Below are positions 37,460 to 49,399 of a DNA stretch of 64,000 nucleotides, piece by piece (the stretch's first letter is position 1; each line of letters opens with the position of its first letter). The translations under genes and the position numbers were made by a program. The DNA is from Acanthosepion esculentum (taxonomy: Eukaryota; Mollusca; Cephalopoda; Sepiida; Sepiidae), in the NCBI GenBank assembly GCA_964036315.1, contig CAXIWW010000817.1:7103501-7167500 (forward strand), given 5' to 3'. The notes beneath the pieces were generated by a model. That model made no database searches. It worked only from the letters and a program-made list of their open reading frames with translations, and was not told the origin of the DNA.

Positions 37460-37845
37460 TGGGGGTCGTCTGCGTGGGACTTTCTGGGACTGTCTCCTGG
37501 GTGGGGGTCGTCTGCATGGGACTTTCTGGGACTGGGAGTCTTCTGCGTGGGTCTTTCTTGGACTCTCTCCTGGGTGTGGAGTCGTCTGCGTGGGACATTC
37601 TGGGATTGGAGGTCGTCTGCGTGTTTCTTTCTGAGACTGTCTCCTGGGTGGGTGTTCGTCTGCCTGGGATTTTCTGGGATTGGAGGTCGTCTGCGTGGGA
37701 CTTGCTGGGACACTCACCTGTCTGGTGGTCGTCGGCTTCGTGGGACTCTTTGGGACTGTCTCCTGGGTGGGGGGTCGTCTGCGTGGGACTTTCATGGACT
37801 GGGTGTCGTCTGCGTGGGACTTTCTGGGACTGTCTCCTGGGTGGG
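37460..37845 (+). repeat. 1139-bp-offset duplication in G-rich array, copy 1
   Basis: About 385 bp with the variants CTGGGAGTCTTCTGCG, CTGGGTGTGGAGTCG, GTGTTTCTTTCTGAGAC and GTCGGCTTCGTGGGAC in the same order as 38599-38984. The constant offset is 1139 bp (37502/38641). Confidence 0.87.
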
Positions 37846-38598
37846 GGTCGTCTGTGTGTGACTTTCTGGGACTGGGGGTCGTCTGCGTGTGACTTTCTGT
37901 GACTGTCTCCTTGGTGGGGGGTCGTCTGCGTGGGACGTTCTGGGACTGTCTCCTGGGTGGGGGGTCGTCTGCGTGGGATTTTCTGGGACGGTCTCCTGGG
38001 TGACTGTTCGTCTGCGTGGGATTTTCTGGGACTGGGGTCGTCTGCGTCGGACTTGCTGGGACTGTCTCCTGTCTGGGGGCTCGTCTGCGTGGGACTTTCT
38101 GGGACTGTCTCCTGGGTTGGGGTCGTCTGCGTGGGATATCAAGGACTGTCTCCTGGGTGGGGGGTCGTCTGCATGGGACTTTCTGGGACTGGGGGTCTTT
38201 TGCGTGGGACTTTCTTGGACTGGGGGTCGTCTGCGTGGGACTTTCTGGCACTGTCTCCTGGGTGAGGGTCGTCTGCGTGGGACTTTCTGTGACTAGGGGT
38301 CGTCTGCGTGGGTCATTGTTGGACTGGGAGTCTTCTGCGTGGGACTTTCTTGGACTGTCTCCTGGGTGGGGGTCGTCTGCGTGGGACTTTCTGGGAATGT
38401 CTCCAGCGTGGTGTGTCGTCTGCGTGGGACTTTCAGGGACTGGGTGTCGTCTTCGTGGGACTTTCCGGGACTGTCTCCTGGGTGGGGGCTCGTCGGCGTG
38501 GGATTTTCTGGGACTGTCTCCTGGGTGGGGGTCGTCTTCGTGGGATATCTAGGACTGTCTCCTGGGTGGGGGGTCTTCTGCATGGGATTTTCTGGGAC

Positions 38599-38984
38599 TG
38601 GGGGTCTTTTGCATGGGACTTTCTGGGACTGTCTCCTGGGTGGGGGTCGTCTGCATGGGACTTTCTGGGACTGGGAGTCTTCTGCGTGGGTCTTTCTTGG
38701 ACTCTCTCCTGGGTGTGGAGTCGTCTGCGTGGGACATTCTGGGATTGGAGGTCGTCTGCGTGTTTCTTTCTGAGACTGTCTCCTGGGTGGGTGTTCGTCT
38801 GCCTGGGATTTTCTGGGATTGGGGGTCGTCTGCGTGGGACTTGCTGGGACACTCACCTGTCTGGTGGTCGTCGGCTTCGTGGGACTCTTTGGGACTGTCT
38901 CCTGGGTGGGGGGTCGTCTGCGTGGGACTTTCATGGACTGGGTGTCGTCTGCGTGGGACTTTCTGGGACTGTCTCCTGGGTGGG
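38599..38984 (+). repeat. 1139-bp-offset duplication in G-rich array, copy 2
   Basis: Second copy of 37460-37845. It ends after the TTTCATGGACTGGGTG unit, where the two copies diverge in G-run length and then in unit identity. Confidence 0.87.
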
Positions 38985-40535
38985 GGGTCGTCTGCGTGGG
39001 ATTTTGTGGGATTGGGGGTAGTCTGCGTGGGACTTTCTGGGACTGGGGGGTCGTCTGCGTGGGTCATTCTGGGACTCTCTCCTGGTTGGGGGTCGTCTGC
39101 TTCGGACTTTCTGGGACAGTCTCCTGGGTGCGGTGTCGTCTGCGTTGGACTTTGTGGGACTGGGGGTCTTCTGCGTGGGACTTTCTGGGACTGGGGGTCG
39201 TCTGCGTGGGGCTTTCCGGGACTGTCTCCTGGGTGGGGGCTCGTCGGCGTGGGATTTTCTGGGACTGTCTCCTGGGTGGGGGTCGTCTTCGTGGGATATC
39301 TAGGACTGTCTCCTGGGTGGGGGGTCGTCTGCGTGGGACATTCTTGGACTGGGGCTCGTCTGCGTGGGGCTTTCTGGGACTGTCTCCTGGGTGGGGGGTC
39401 GTCTACGTGGGATATCTAGGACTGTCTGCTGGGTCTGGGGTCGTCTGCATGGGACTTTCTGGGACTGTGGGTCTTCTGCGTGGGACATTCTGGGACTGTC
39501 TCCTGGGTGGGGGTCGTCTGCGTGAGATATCTAGGACTGTCTCCTGGGTGGGGGGTCGTCTGCATGGGTCTTTCTGGTACAGTCTCCTGGGTGCGGTGTC
39601 GTCTGCGTGGGATTTTGTGGGATTGGGGGTCGTCTGCGTGGGACATTCTGGTACTGGGGGTCCTCTGCGTGGGTCTTTCTGGGACAGTCTCCTGGGTGCG
39701 GTGTCGTCTGCGTGGGACTTTTTGGGACTGGGGGTCTTCTGCGTGGGACTTTCTGGGACTGGGGGTCGTCTGCGTGGGACTTTCTGGGACTGGGGGTCGT
39801 CTGCGTGGGACTTTCTGGGACTGTCTCCTGGTTGGGGGGTCGTCTGCGTGGGACTTTCTGGGTCTGTCTCCTGGGTTGGGGTCGTCTGCGTGGGACTTTC
39901 TTGGACTGGGGGTCGTCTTGTGGGACTTGCTGGTACACTCTCCTGTCTGGGGGTCGTCTGCGTGGGACTTTCTTGGACTGGGTCTTCTGGGTGCGGTGTC
40001 GTCTGCGTGGGATTTTGTGGGACTGGGGGTCGTCTGCGTGGTACTTTCTGGGACTGGGAGTCGTCTTGTGGGTCTTTCTGGGACTCTGTCCTGGGTGGGG
40101 GGTCATCTGCCTTGGGCTTTCTGGGACTCTTTCCTGGGTGGGGACTATCTGCGTGGGACATTCTGGGACTGTGGGTCGTCTGCCTGGGTCTTTCTGGGAC
40201 ATTCCCCTAGGTGAGGTGTCTTCTGTGTGGGATTGTGTGGGACTGGGGGTCGTCTGCGTGGGACTTTCTTGGACTGGGGGTCGTCTGCGTGGGACTTTCT
40301 GGGACTTTCTCCTGGGTGGGGGGTCGTCTTTTTGGGACTTTCTGGGTCTGGCTCCTGGGTGTGGGGCCGTCTGCGTGGGACTTTCTGTGAATGTGGCTCG
40401 TCTGCGTGGGACTTTCTGGGACTGGGGGTCGTCTGCGTGGGTCTTTCTGGGACTGTCTTTTGGGTGGGGGTCGTCTGCGTGTGACTTTCTGGGACTGGGG
40501 TTCGTCTGTGTGGGACTCTCTGGGGCTCGTCTGCG

Positions 40536-40951
40536 TGGGACTTTCTGGGACTAGGGGTCGTCTGCGTGGGACTTTCTGGGACTGTCTTCTGGGTGGGAGG
40601 TTTTCTGCGTGGGACTTTCTGTGACTGGGGGTCGTCTGCGTGGGACATTCTTGTATTGGGGGCTGTCTGCGTGGGACTTTCAGGGCCTGGGTGTCGTCTG
40701 CGTGGGACTTTCTGGGACTGTCTTCTGGGTGGGGGTCATCTGCGTGGGATATCTGTGTCTGTCTCCTTAGTGGGGGGTCGTCTGCGTGGGACTCTCTGGG
40801 ACTGGGCCTCGTCTGCGTGGGACTTTCTGGGACTGGGTGTCGTCTTCGCTGGTCTTTCTGGGACTGTCTCCTGGGTGGGGGTCGTCTGCGTGGGACTTTC
40901 TAGGACTGGGGTTCGTCTGCGTGGGACTCTCTGGGACTGGGGCCCTCTGCG
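40536..40951 (+). repeat. 416-bp tandem duplication, copy 1
   Basis: First of two adjacent, nearly identical 416-bp segments. Variants include CTAGGGGTCG (40551/40967), TTGTATTGGGGGCTG and CTGTGTCTGTCTCC. One visible difference is CTTAGTGGGG here against CTTGGTGGGG in copy 2. Confidence 0.92.
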
Positions 40952-41367
40952 TGGGACTTTCTGGGACTAGGGGTCGTCTGCGTGGGACTTTCTGGGACTG
41001 TCTTCTGGGTGGGAGGTTTTCTGCGTGGGACTTTCTGTGACTGGGGGTCGTCTGCGTGGGACATTCTTGTATTGGGGGCTGTCTGCGTGGGACTTTCAGG
41101 GCCTGGGTGTCGTCTGCGTGGGACTTTCTGGGACTGTCTTCTGGGTGGGGGTCATCTGCGTGGGATATCTGTGTCTGTCTCCTTGGTGGGGGGTCGTCTG
41201 CGTGGGACTCTCTGGGACTGGGCCTCGTCTGCGTGGGACTTTCTGGGACTGGGTGTCGTCTTCGCTGGTCTTTCTGGGACTGTCTCCTGGGTGGGGGTCG
41301 TCTGCGTGGGACTTTCTAGGACTGGGGTTCGTCTGCGTGGGACTCTCTGGGACTGGGGCCCTCTGCG
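40952..41367 (+). repeat. 416-bp tandem duplication, copy 2
   Basis: Directly adjacent second copy of 40536-40951. The next unit (TTTTTGGGAGTGGGGG) departs from the pattern and marks its end. Confidence 0.92.
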
Positions 41368-41940
41368 TGGGACTTTTTGGGAGTGGGGGTCGTCTGCGTG
41401 GGACTTTCTGGGACTGTCTCCTGGGTGGGGGGTCGTCTGCGTGGGACTTTCTTGGACTGGGGGTCGTCTGCGTGTGACTTTCTGGGACTGTCTCCTGGGT
41501 TGGGGGTCGTCTGCGTGGGACTTTCTCGAACTCTAGGTCGTTTGCGTGGGATTTTCTGGCACTGTCTCATGGGTGGGTGTTGTCTGCGTGGGACTTTCTG
41601 GGACTGGGGGTCGTCTGCGTGGGACATTCTTGGACTGGGGGCTGTCTGCGTGGGACTTTCTGGTAGTGGGGGTCGTCTGCTTGTGACTTTCTGGGACTGT
41701 CTCCTGGGTGGGGGGTCGTCTGCGTGGGACTTTCTGGGACAGTCTCCTGGGTGGGGATCGTCTCCGTGGGTTTTTCTGGGACTGGGGGTCGTCTGCGTGG
41801 GACTTTCTGGGACTGGGGGTCGTCTGCGTGGGACCTTCTGGGACTGGGGATTGTCTGCGTGGGACTTTCTGGGACTGTCTCCATGTTGGGGGGTCGTCTG
41901 CGTGGGACTTGCTGGGACTGGGGTTCGTCTTCGTGGTTGT

Positions 41941-43822
41941 TCTATGTATACAGTGATTTTTCATATGGTCAGATAGTAAAAAGGACAGCTTTCACCATGT
42001 GCGCCGTATGTCGACTGACAATTTACAGCGTCCGAATTCCAGTGTGCACAATAAGACATCATTTATAATTTTTCCTTTTTATAGAATCCACAAAATATTG
42101 GTGTCCAATTGTCGGGAATTTCTTGCCTTATCCATAATTACAAAAGTGTTTTCGACACATTGATTAGAGTCGAGTCGAAATTCAAAGGTATGGGGACTTG
42201 CGTTAGCTCATTTGCGGAAATCGTCATGCGGCCCTAAACTGTGAAATCAGTCATATTTCACTTGTTTATAACTTTTTCCAGTACAAGAAATATTTCCAAA
42301 ATGGGTATCAAATTGTGTGCAATTATTTGATTTGTCTATGTAGACAGGGATTTTTCATTTTGTCAGATAGTAAAAAGTACAGCTTTCACCATGTGCGCGG
42401 TATGTCGTCTGACAATTTACAGCGTCCGAATTCCAGTGTGCACAATAAGAATGCATGTCTACTTTTTCCTTTTTATAGAATCCACAAAATATTGCTGTCT
42501 AATAGTCGAGAATTTCTTACCGGATCCATAATTACAAAAGTTATTTCGTCAAATTGAAGAGAGTCGATCCGAAATTCAACGGTATGGGGACTTGTGTTAG
42601 CTCATTTGCGGAAATTTTCATGCGGCCCTAAACTGGGAAATCAGTCATAATTCAATTTTTTATAACTTTTTTCCAGTAAAAGAAATCTTTTCAAAATGGG
42701 TATCAAATTGTGTGCAATTATTCGATTGGTCTATCTATACAGGGATTTTTTTCATTTCGTCAGATAGTAAAAAGTACAGATTTCACCATGTGCGTGGTAT
42801 GTCGTCTGACAATTTACAGCGTCCGAATTCCAATGTGCACAATAAGAATGCATTTCTAATTTTTCCTTTTCATAGAATCCACAAAATATTGGTGTCCAAT
42901 TGTCGGGAATTTCTTGCCTTATCCATAATTTCAAAAAGTTTTTTCGACACCTTGATTAGAGTCGAGTCGAAATTCAACGGTATGGGGACTTGTGTTAGCT
43001 CATTTTTGGAAATTGTCATGCGGCCCTAAACTGGGAAATCAGTCATATTTCACTTGTTTATAACTTTTTTCCAGTAAAAGAAATCTTTTCAAAATGGGTA
43101 TCTAATTGTGTGCAATTATTTGTCTTCTCTGTGTATACAGGGATTTTTCATTTGCTCAGAGAGTAAAAAGTACAGCTTTCACCATGTGCGCGGTATGTCG
43201 TCTGACAATTTACAGCGTCCGAATTCCAGTGTGCACAATAAGACTGGATTTCTAATTTTTCATTTTTATAGAATCCACAAAATATTCCTGTCCAATTGTC
43301 GGAAGTTTCTTGCCTTATCCATCATTACAAAAGTTTTTTCGACACCTTGAATAGAGTCGAGGCGAAATTCAACGGTATGGGGACTTGTCTCAGCTCATAT
43401 GCGCAAATTTTCATGCGGCCCTAAACTGGGAAGTCAGTCATATTTCACTTATTTATAAACATTTTCCAGTAAAAGAATTATTTTCAAAATGGGTATCAAA
43501 GTGTGTGCAATTATTTGATTTGTCTATATATACAGGGATTTTTCATTTGGTCAGATAGTAAAAAGTACAGCTTTCCCCACGTGCGCGGTATGTCGTCTGA
43601 CAATTTACAGCTTCCGAATTCCAGTGTGAACAATAAGACTGCATTTCTAATTTTTTCCGTTTTATCGAATCCACAAAATATTGGTGTCCAATTGTCGGGA
43701 ATTTCTTACCTTATCCATAATTACAAAAGTTTTTTTCGACACTTTGAATAGAGTGGAGGCGAAATTCAACGATATGGCGACTAGTGTTAACTCATTTGCG
43801 GAAATTGTCATGCGGTCCTAAA
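41941..43822 (+). repeat. 395-bp family, four full copies and one 3'-truncated copy
   Basis: TCATTT-type landmarks are at 41961, 42355, 42752, 43148 and 43541 (spacing 394, 397, 396 and 393 bp). The unit runs from a GATTTTTCATTTGGTCAGAT block through CGTCCGAATTCCAGTGTG, TGTCCAATTGTCGGGAATTT, CTCATTTGCGGAAATTG and CCCTAAACTGGG to an A/T-rich tail (ATTTCACTTGTTTATAAC, then TTTTCAAAATGGGTATC). The fifth copy stops at CCTAAAC, exactly as at 2096. An 80-105 codon frame recurs in four of the copies (42315, 42712, 43108, 43503) but is absent from the first. Confidence 0.95.
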
Positions 43823-44659
43823 CGGTCCACATTTGAGCGTCTTTTTAGATTCAGTCCAGCAGCATGGACCTGTTGGCTTCTGGCGCATATTTGAGCGTCT
43901 AATGTAAAAAGATAAACTACGTCCAGCAGCATTGCCACGGATCTGTTGGTTTCCGGTCCATATTTTTGCGTCTAATGAAAGATTTTAGATTACGCCCAGC
44001 AGCATGGCCTCTGACCTGTGGGCTTCCGGTCCATATTTGAGCGTCTTGTGTAAGATGATACAGTACGTCCAGTAGCCCTGTTTCTGACCTCTTGGTTTCT
44101 GTTGCATATTTGATCGTCTAATGTAAAAAGATAAACTACGTCCAGCAGCATGGCCTCTGACATGTTGGCTTCCGGTCCATATTTGAGCGTCTTGTGTAAG
44201 ATGATACACTACGTGAGGCAGCCCTGTTTCTGATCTGTTGGCTTCTGGTGCATATATGAGCGTCTAATGTAAAATGATAAACTATGTCAAACAGCATGGC
44301 CTCTGATCTGTCGGTTTCCGGTCCATATTTGAGCGTCTAAAGTAAGATTTTAGATTCCGTCCAACAGCATGGCTTCTGATCTGTTGTTTTCCGGTCCATA
44401 TTTGAGCGTCTAATGTAAGATTTCAAAGTACCTCCAACAGCATGGCCTCTGACCTCTTGGCTTCCGGTCCACATTTGAGCGTCTAATGTAAGATTTTAGA
44501 CTACGTCCAGCAGCATAGCCTCTGACTTGTTGGCTTCCGGTTCATATTTGAGCGTCTTGTATAAGATGATACACTAGGTCCAGCAGCCATGATTCTGATC
44601 TGTTGGTTTCCGGTCCATATTTGAGCCTCTAATGTAAGATTTTACACTAGGTCCAGCAG

Positions 44660-47600
44660 CATGGCCTCTGACCTGTTGGCTTCCGGTCCATATTTGAGCG
44701 CCTTGTGTAAGATGATACACTACGTCCAGCAGCCCTGTTTCTGATCTCTTGGTTTCTGGTGCATATTTGAGCGTCTAATGTTAAAAGATAAACTACGTCC
44801 AGCAGCATGGCCACGGATCTGTTGGTTTCCGGTCCATATTTGAGCGTCTAATGTAAGATTTTACATGACGTCCAGCAGCATGGCCTCTGACGTGTTGGCT
44901 TCCGGTCCATATTTGAGCCTCTCGTGTAAGATGATACACTACGTCCAGCAGCCATTATTCTGATCTCTTGGTTTCTGGTGCATATTTGAGCGTCTAATGT
45001 AAAAAGATAAAGTACGTCCAGCAGCATGGCCAGGGATTTGTTGGTTTCCGGTCCATATTTGAGCGTCTAATGTAAGATTTTAGACTACGTCCAGCAGCAT
45101 GGCCTCTGACCTGTTGGCTTCCGGTCCATATTTGAGCGTCTTGTGTAAGATGATTCACTACGTCAATGCAAGCCTGTTTCTGATCTCTTGGTTTCTGGTG
45201 CATATGTTAGCGTCTAATGCAAAATGATAAGCTACGACCAGCAGAATGAACTCTGATCTGTTGGTTTCCGGTCCATATTTGAGCGTCTAATGTAAGATTT
45301 TAGACTACGTCCAGCAGCATGGCCTCTGACCTGTTGGCTTCCGGTCCATGTTTGAGCGTCTTGTGTAAGATGACACATTACGTCCAGCAGCTCTGTTTCT
45401 GATCTCTTGGTTTCTGGTGCATATTTGAGCCTCTAATGTAAGATATTACATGACGTCCCGCAGCATAGCCTCTGATCTGTTGGTTTCCGGTCCTTATTTG
45501 TGCGTGTTATGTAAGATTTTAGACTCCTTCCAGCAGCATAGTCTCTGACCTGTTGGCTTCCGGTCGATATTTGAGCGTCTTGTGTAAGTTGATACACTAC
45601 GTCCAGCAGCCATGATTCTGATCTGTTTGTTTCTGGTACATATTTGAGCTTCGAATGTAAAAAGATAAACTACCACCAGCAGCATTGCCTCTGACCTGTT
45701 GGTTTCCCGTCCATATTTGAGCGCCTAATGTAAGTTTTTAGACTACCACCAGCAGCATGGCCTCTGACCTGTTGGTTTCCGGTCAATATTTAAGCGTCTA
45801 ATGTAAGATTTTAGACTATATGCAGCAGCATTGCCTCTGATCTGTTGGCTTCCGGTCCATATTTGAGCGTCTTGTGTAAGATGATACACTACGTCCAGCA
45901 GCCATGATTCTGATCTGTTGGTTTCTTGCACATATTTGGGCTTCTAATGTAAAAATATAAACTACGTCCTGTAGCATGGCCTCTGATCTGTTGGTTTCCG
46001 TTCCATATTTGAGCGTCTTGTGTAAGATGAAACACTACGTCCGGCAGCCATGATTCTGATCTGTTGGTTTCTGGTGCATATTTGAGCGTCTAATATAAAA
46101 ATATAAACTACGTCCAGCAGCATGGCCTCTGATCTGTTGGTTTCGGGTCCACATTGAGCGTCTTGTGTAAGATGATACACTACGTCTAGCATCCCTGTTT
46201 CTGATCTCTTGGTTTCTGGTGCATATTTGAGCGTCTAATGTAAAAAGATAAACTACGCCAGCAGCATGGCCTCTGACCTGTTGCTTTCCGGTCCATATTT
46301 GAGCGTCTAATATAAGATTTTAGACTACGTCAAGCACCATGGCCTCTGACCTGTTGGCGTCCGGTCCATATTTGAGCGTCTTGTGTAAGATGATACACTA
46401 CGTCTAGCAGCAATGATTCTGATCTGTTGGTTACTGGTCCATATTTTGAGCGTCTAATGTAAAAAGATAAACTACGTCCAGCAGCATGGCCTCAGATCTG
46501 TAGGTTTCCGGTCCATATTTGAGCGTCTAATGTAAGATTTTAGACTACGTCCAGCAGCATTGCCTCTGACCTGTTGGCTTCTGGTCCATATTTGAGCGTC
46601 TTGTGTAAGATTATACACTACATCCAGCAGCCATTATGCTGATCTCTTGGTTTCTGGTGCATATTTGAGCATCTAATGTAAAAATATAAACTACGACCAG
46701 CCCATCGCCTCTGATCTGTTGGTTTCCGGTCCATATTTTGAGCGTCTAATGTAAAAAGATAAACTACGACCATCAGCACAGCCTATGATCTGTTGGTCTC
46801 TGGTCCATATTTGAGCGTCTAATGTAAGATTTTAGACTCCGTCCAGCATGATGGTCTCTGACCTGTTGGCTTCCGGTCCATATTTGAGCGTCTTGTGTAA
46901 TTTGATACACTACGTCCAGCAGCCATGATTCTGATCTGTTGGTTTCTGGTATATATTTGAGCTTCTAATGTAAAAAGATAAACTACGTCCAGGAGCATGG
47001 CCTCTGACCTGTTGGTTTCCCGTCCATATTTGAGCGCCTAATGTAAGATTTTAGACTACCCCCAGCAGCATGGCCTCTGACCTGTTGGCTTCCAGTTCAT
47101 ATTTGAGCGTCTTGTGTAATTTGATACACTACGTCCAGCAGCCATGATTCTGATCTGTTGGTTTCTGTACATATTTGACCTTCTAATGTAAAAAGATAAA
47201 CTACGTCCAGCATCATGGCCTCTGATCTGTTGGTTTCCGGACGATATTTGAGCGTCTAATGTAAGATTTTAGATTACATGCAGCAGCATGGCCTCTGATC
47301 TGTTGGCTTTCGGTCCATATTTGAACGTCTTGTGTAAGATGATACACTACGTCCAGCAGACATCATTCTGATCTGTTGGTTTCTGTACATATTTGAGCGT
47401 CTAATGTAAATAGATAAACTACGTCCAGCAGCATGGTCTCTGATCTGTTGGTTTCCCGTCCATATTTGAGCGTCTAATGTAAGATTTTAGAATACGTCAA
47501 GCAGCATGGAATCTGACCTGTTGGCTTCCGGTCCATATTTGATCGTTTTGTGTAAGATGACACACTACGTCCAGCAGCCCTGTTTCTGATCTGTTGGTGT

Positions 47601-48140
47601 CTGGTGCATATTTGAGCGTCTGATGTAAAAAGATAAACTACGTCCAGCAGCATGGCCTCTGATCTGTTCGTTTCCGGTTCATATTTGTGCGTCTAATGTA
47701 AGATTTTAGAATACGTCCAGCAGCATGTCCTCTGACCTGTTGGCTTCCGGTCCATATTTGAGCGTCTTGTGTAAGGTGATACACTACGTCCAGCAGTCAT
47801 GATTCTGATATCTTGGTTTCTGGTACATATTTGAGATTCTAATGTAAAAAGATATACTACGCAAAGCAGCATGGCCTCTGACCTGTTGGCTTCCGGTCCA
47901 TATTTGAGCGGCCTGTGTAAGATGATACACTACGTCCAGCAGGCCTGTTTCTGATCTCTTGGTTTCTGATGCATTTTTGAGAGTCTTGTGTAAGATTATA
48001 CACTACGCCCAGCAGCCATGATTCTGATCTGTTGGTTTCTGGTGCATATTTGAGCGTCTAATGTAAAAAGATAAACTACGTCCAGCAGCCTGGCCTCTGA
48101 TCTGTTGGTTTCCGGTACATATATGTGCATCTTATGTAAG
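44660..48140 (+). repeat. Long duplicated block in second 73-bp array, copy 1
   Basis: About 3.5 kb repeated at 49400-52588. The offset is 4739 bp at 44781-45203, 4885 bp at 45494-45743 and 4448 bp from 46681 to 48121. The offset changes are +146 (two monomers) and, after a 1-bp indel at about 46155, -438 (six monomers, or two 219-bp trimers). Confidence 0.92.
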
Positions 48141-49399
48141 ATTATAGAATACATCCAGCAGCATGGCCTCTGACCTGTTGGCTTCCAGTCCATATTTGAG
48201 CGTCTTGTGTAAGATGATACACTACGTCCAGCAGCAATGATTCTGATCTGTTGGTTACTGGTCCATATTTTGAGCGTCTAATGTAAAAGGATAAACTACG
48301 TCCAGCAGCATGGCCTCAGATCTGTAGGTTTCCGGTCCATATTTGAGCGTCTAATGTAAGATTTTAGACTACGTCCAGCAGCATGGCCTCTGACCTGTTG
48401 GCTTCCGGTCCATATTTGAGCGCCTTGTGTAAGATGATACACTACGTCCAGCAGCCCTGTTTCTGATCTCTTGGTTTCTGGTGCATATTTGATGGTCTAA
48501 TGTAAAAAGATAAACTACGACCAGCAGCATGGCCTCTGGCCTGTTGGCTTCCGGTCCATATTTGAGCGACATGTGTAAGATGATACACTACGTCCAGCAG
48601 CCCTGTTTCTGATCTCTTGGTTTTTGGTGCATATTTGAGCGTCTAATGTAAAAAGTTAAATTACGTCAAGCAGCATAGCTTCTGATCTATTGGTTTCCGT
48701 CCATATTTGAGCGTCTTATGTAAGATTTTAGACTACGTCCAGCAGCATGGCGTCTGACCTGTTGGCTACCGGTCCATATTTGATCCTCTTGTGTAAGATG
48801 ATACAATACGTCCAGCAGCCCTTTTTCTGATCTCTTGGTTTCTGGTGCATATGTGAGCGTCTAATGTAAAAAGATAAACTACGTCCAGCAGCATAGCTTC
48901 TGTTCCGGTTGTTTCCGTCCATATTTGAGCGTCTAATGTAAGTTTTAGACTACGACCAGCAGCATAGCCTCTGACTTGTTGGCTTCAGGTCCATATTTGA
49001 GCGTCTTGTGTAAGATGATACACTACGTCCAGCAGCCATGATTCTGATCTCTTGGTTTCTGGTGCATATTTGATCGTCTTATGTAAAAAGATAAACTACG
49101 TCCAGCAGCATGGCCTCTTTCTGTTGCTTTCCGGTCCATATTTGAGCGTCTAATGTAAGATTTTAGACTACGTCCAGCAGCATGGCCTCTGACCTGTTGG
49201 CTTCCGGTCCATATTTGAGCGCCTTGTGTAAGATGATACACTACGTCCAGCAGCCCTGTTTCTGATCTCTTGGTTTCTGGTGCATATTTGAGCGTCTAAT
49301 GTAAAATGATAAACTACGTCCAGCAGCATGGCCACGGATCTGTTGGTTTCCGGTCCATATTTGAGCGTCTAATGTAAGATTTTAGACTACGTCCTGTAG

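Larger units (their letters stand above)
24360..41940 (+). repeat. Large G-rich minisatellite array
   Basis: About 17.6 kb of the 42/31-bp units in one orientation. From 24360 to 27697 it is the duplicate of the preceding block. From about 31.3 kb the units become more diverse, with variants such as GTGCGGTGTCGTC, CACTCTCCTGTCTGGGGG, ATATCTAGGACTG and TTTTGTGGGATTGGGGG. The array ends at CTTCGTGGTTGTTC, where 395-family sequence (CTATGTATACAG) begins. It holds the largest open frame of the window (879 codons, 28783-31422), with overlapping open frames in other frames and on the other strand; these follow from the stop-free consensus. Confidence 0.95.

Noticed and set aside
41941..43822. 395-bp unit as a transposable element
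   Set aside because: No terminal inverted repeats, target-site duplications, poly(A) tail or recognisable transposase or reverse-transcriptase sequence. Head-to-tail copies fit a satellite.
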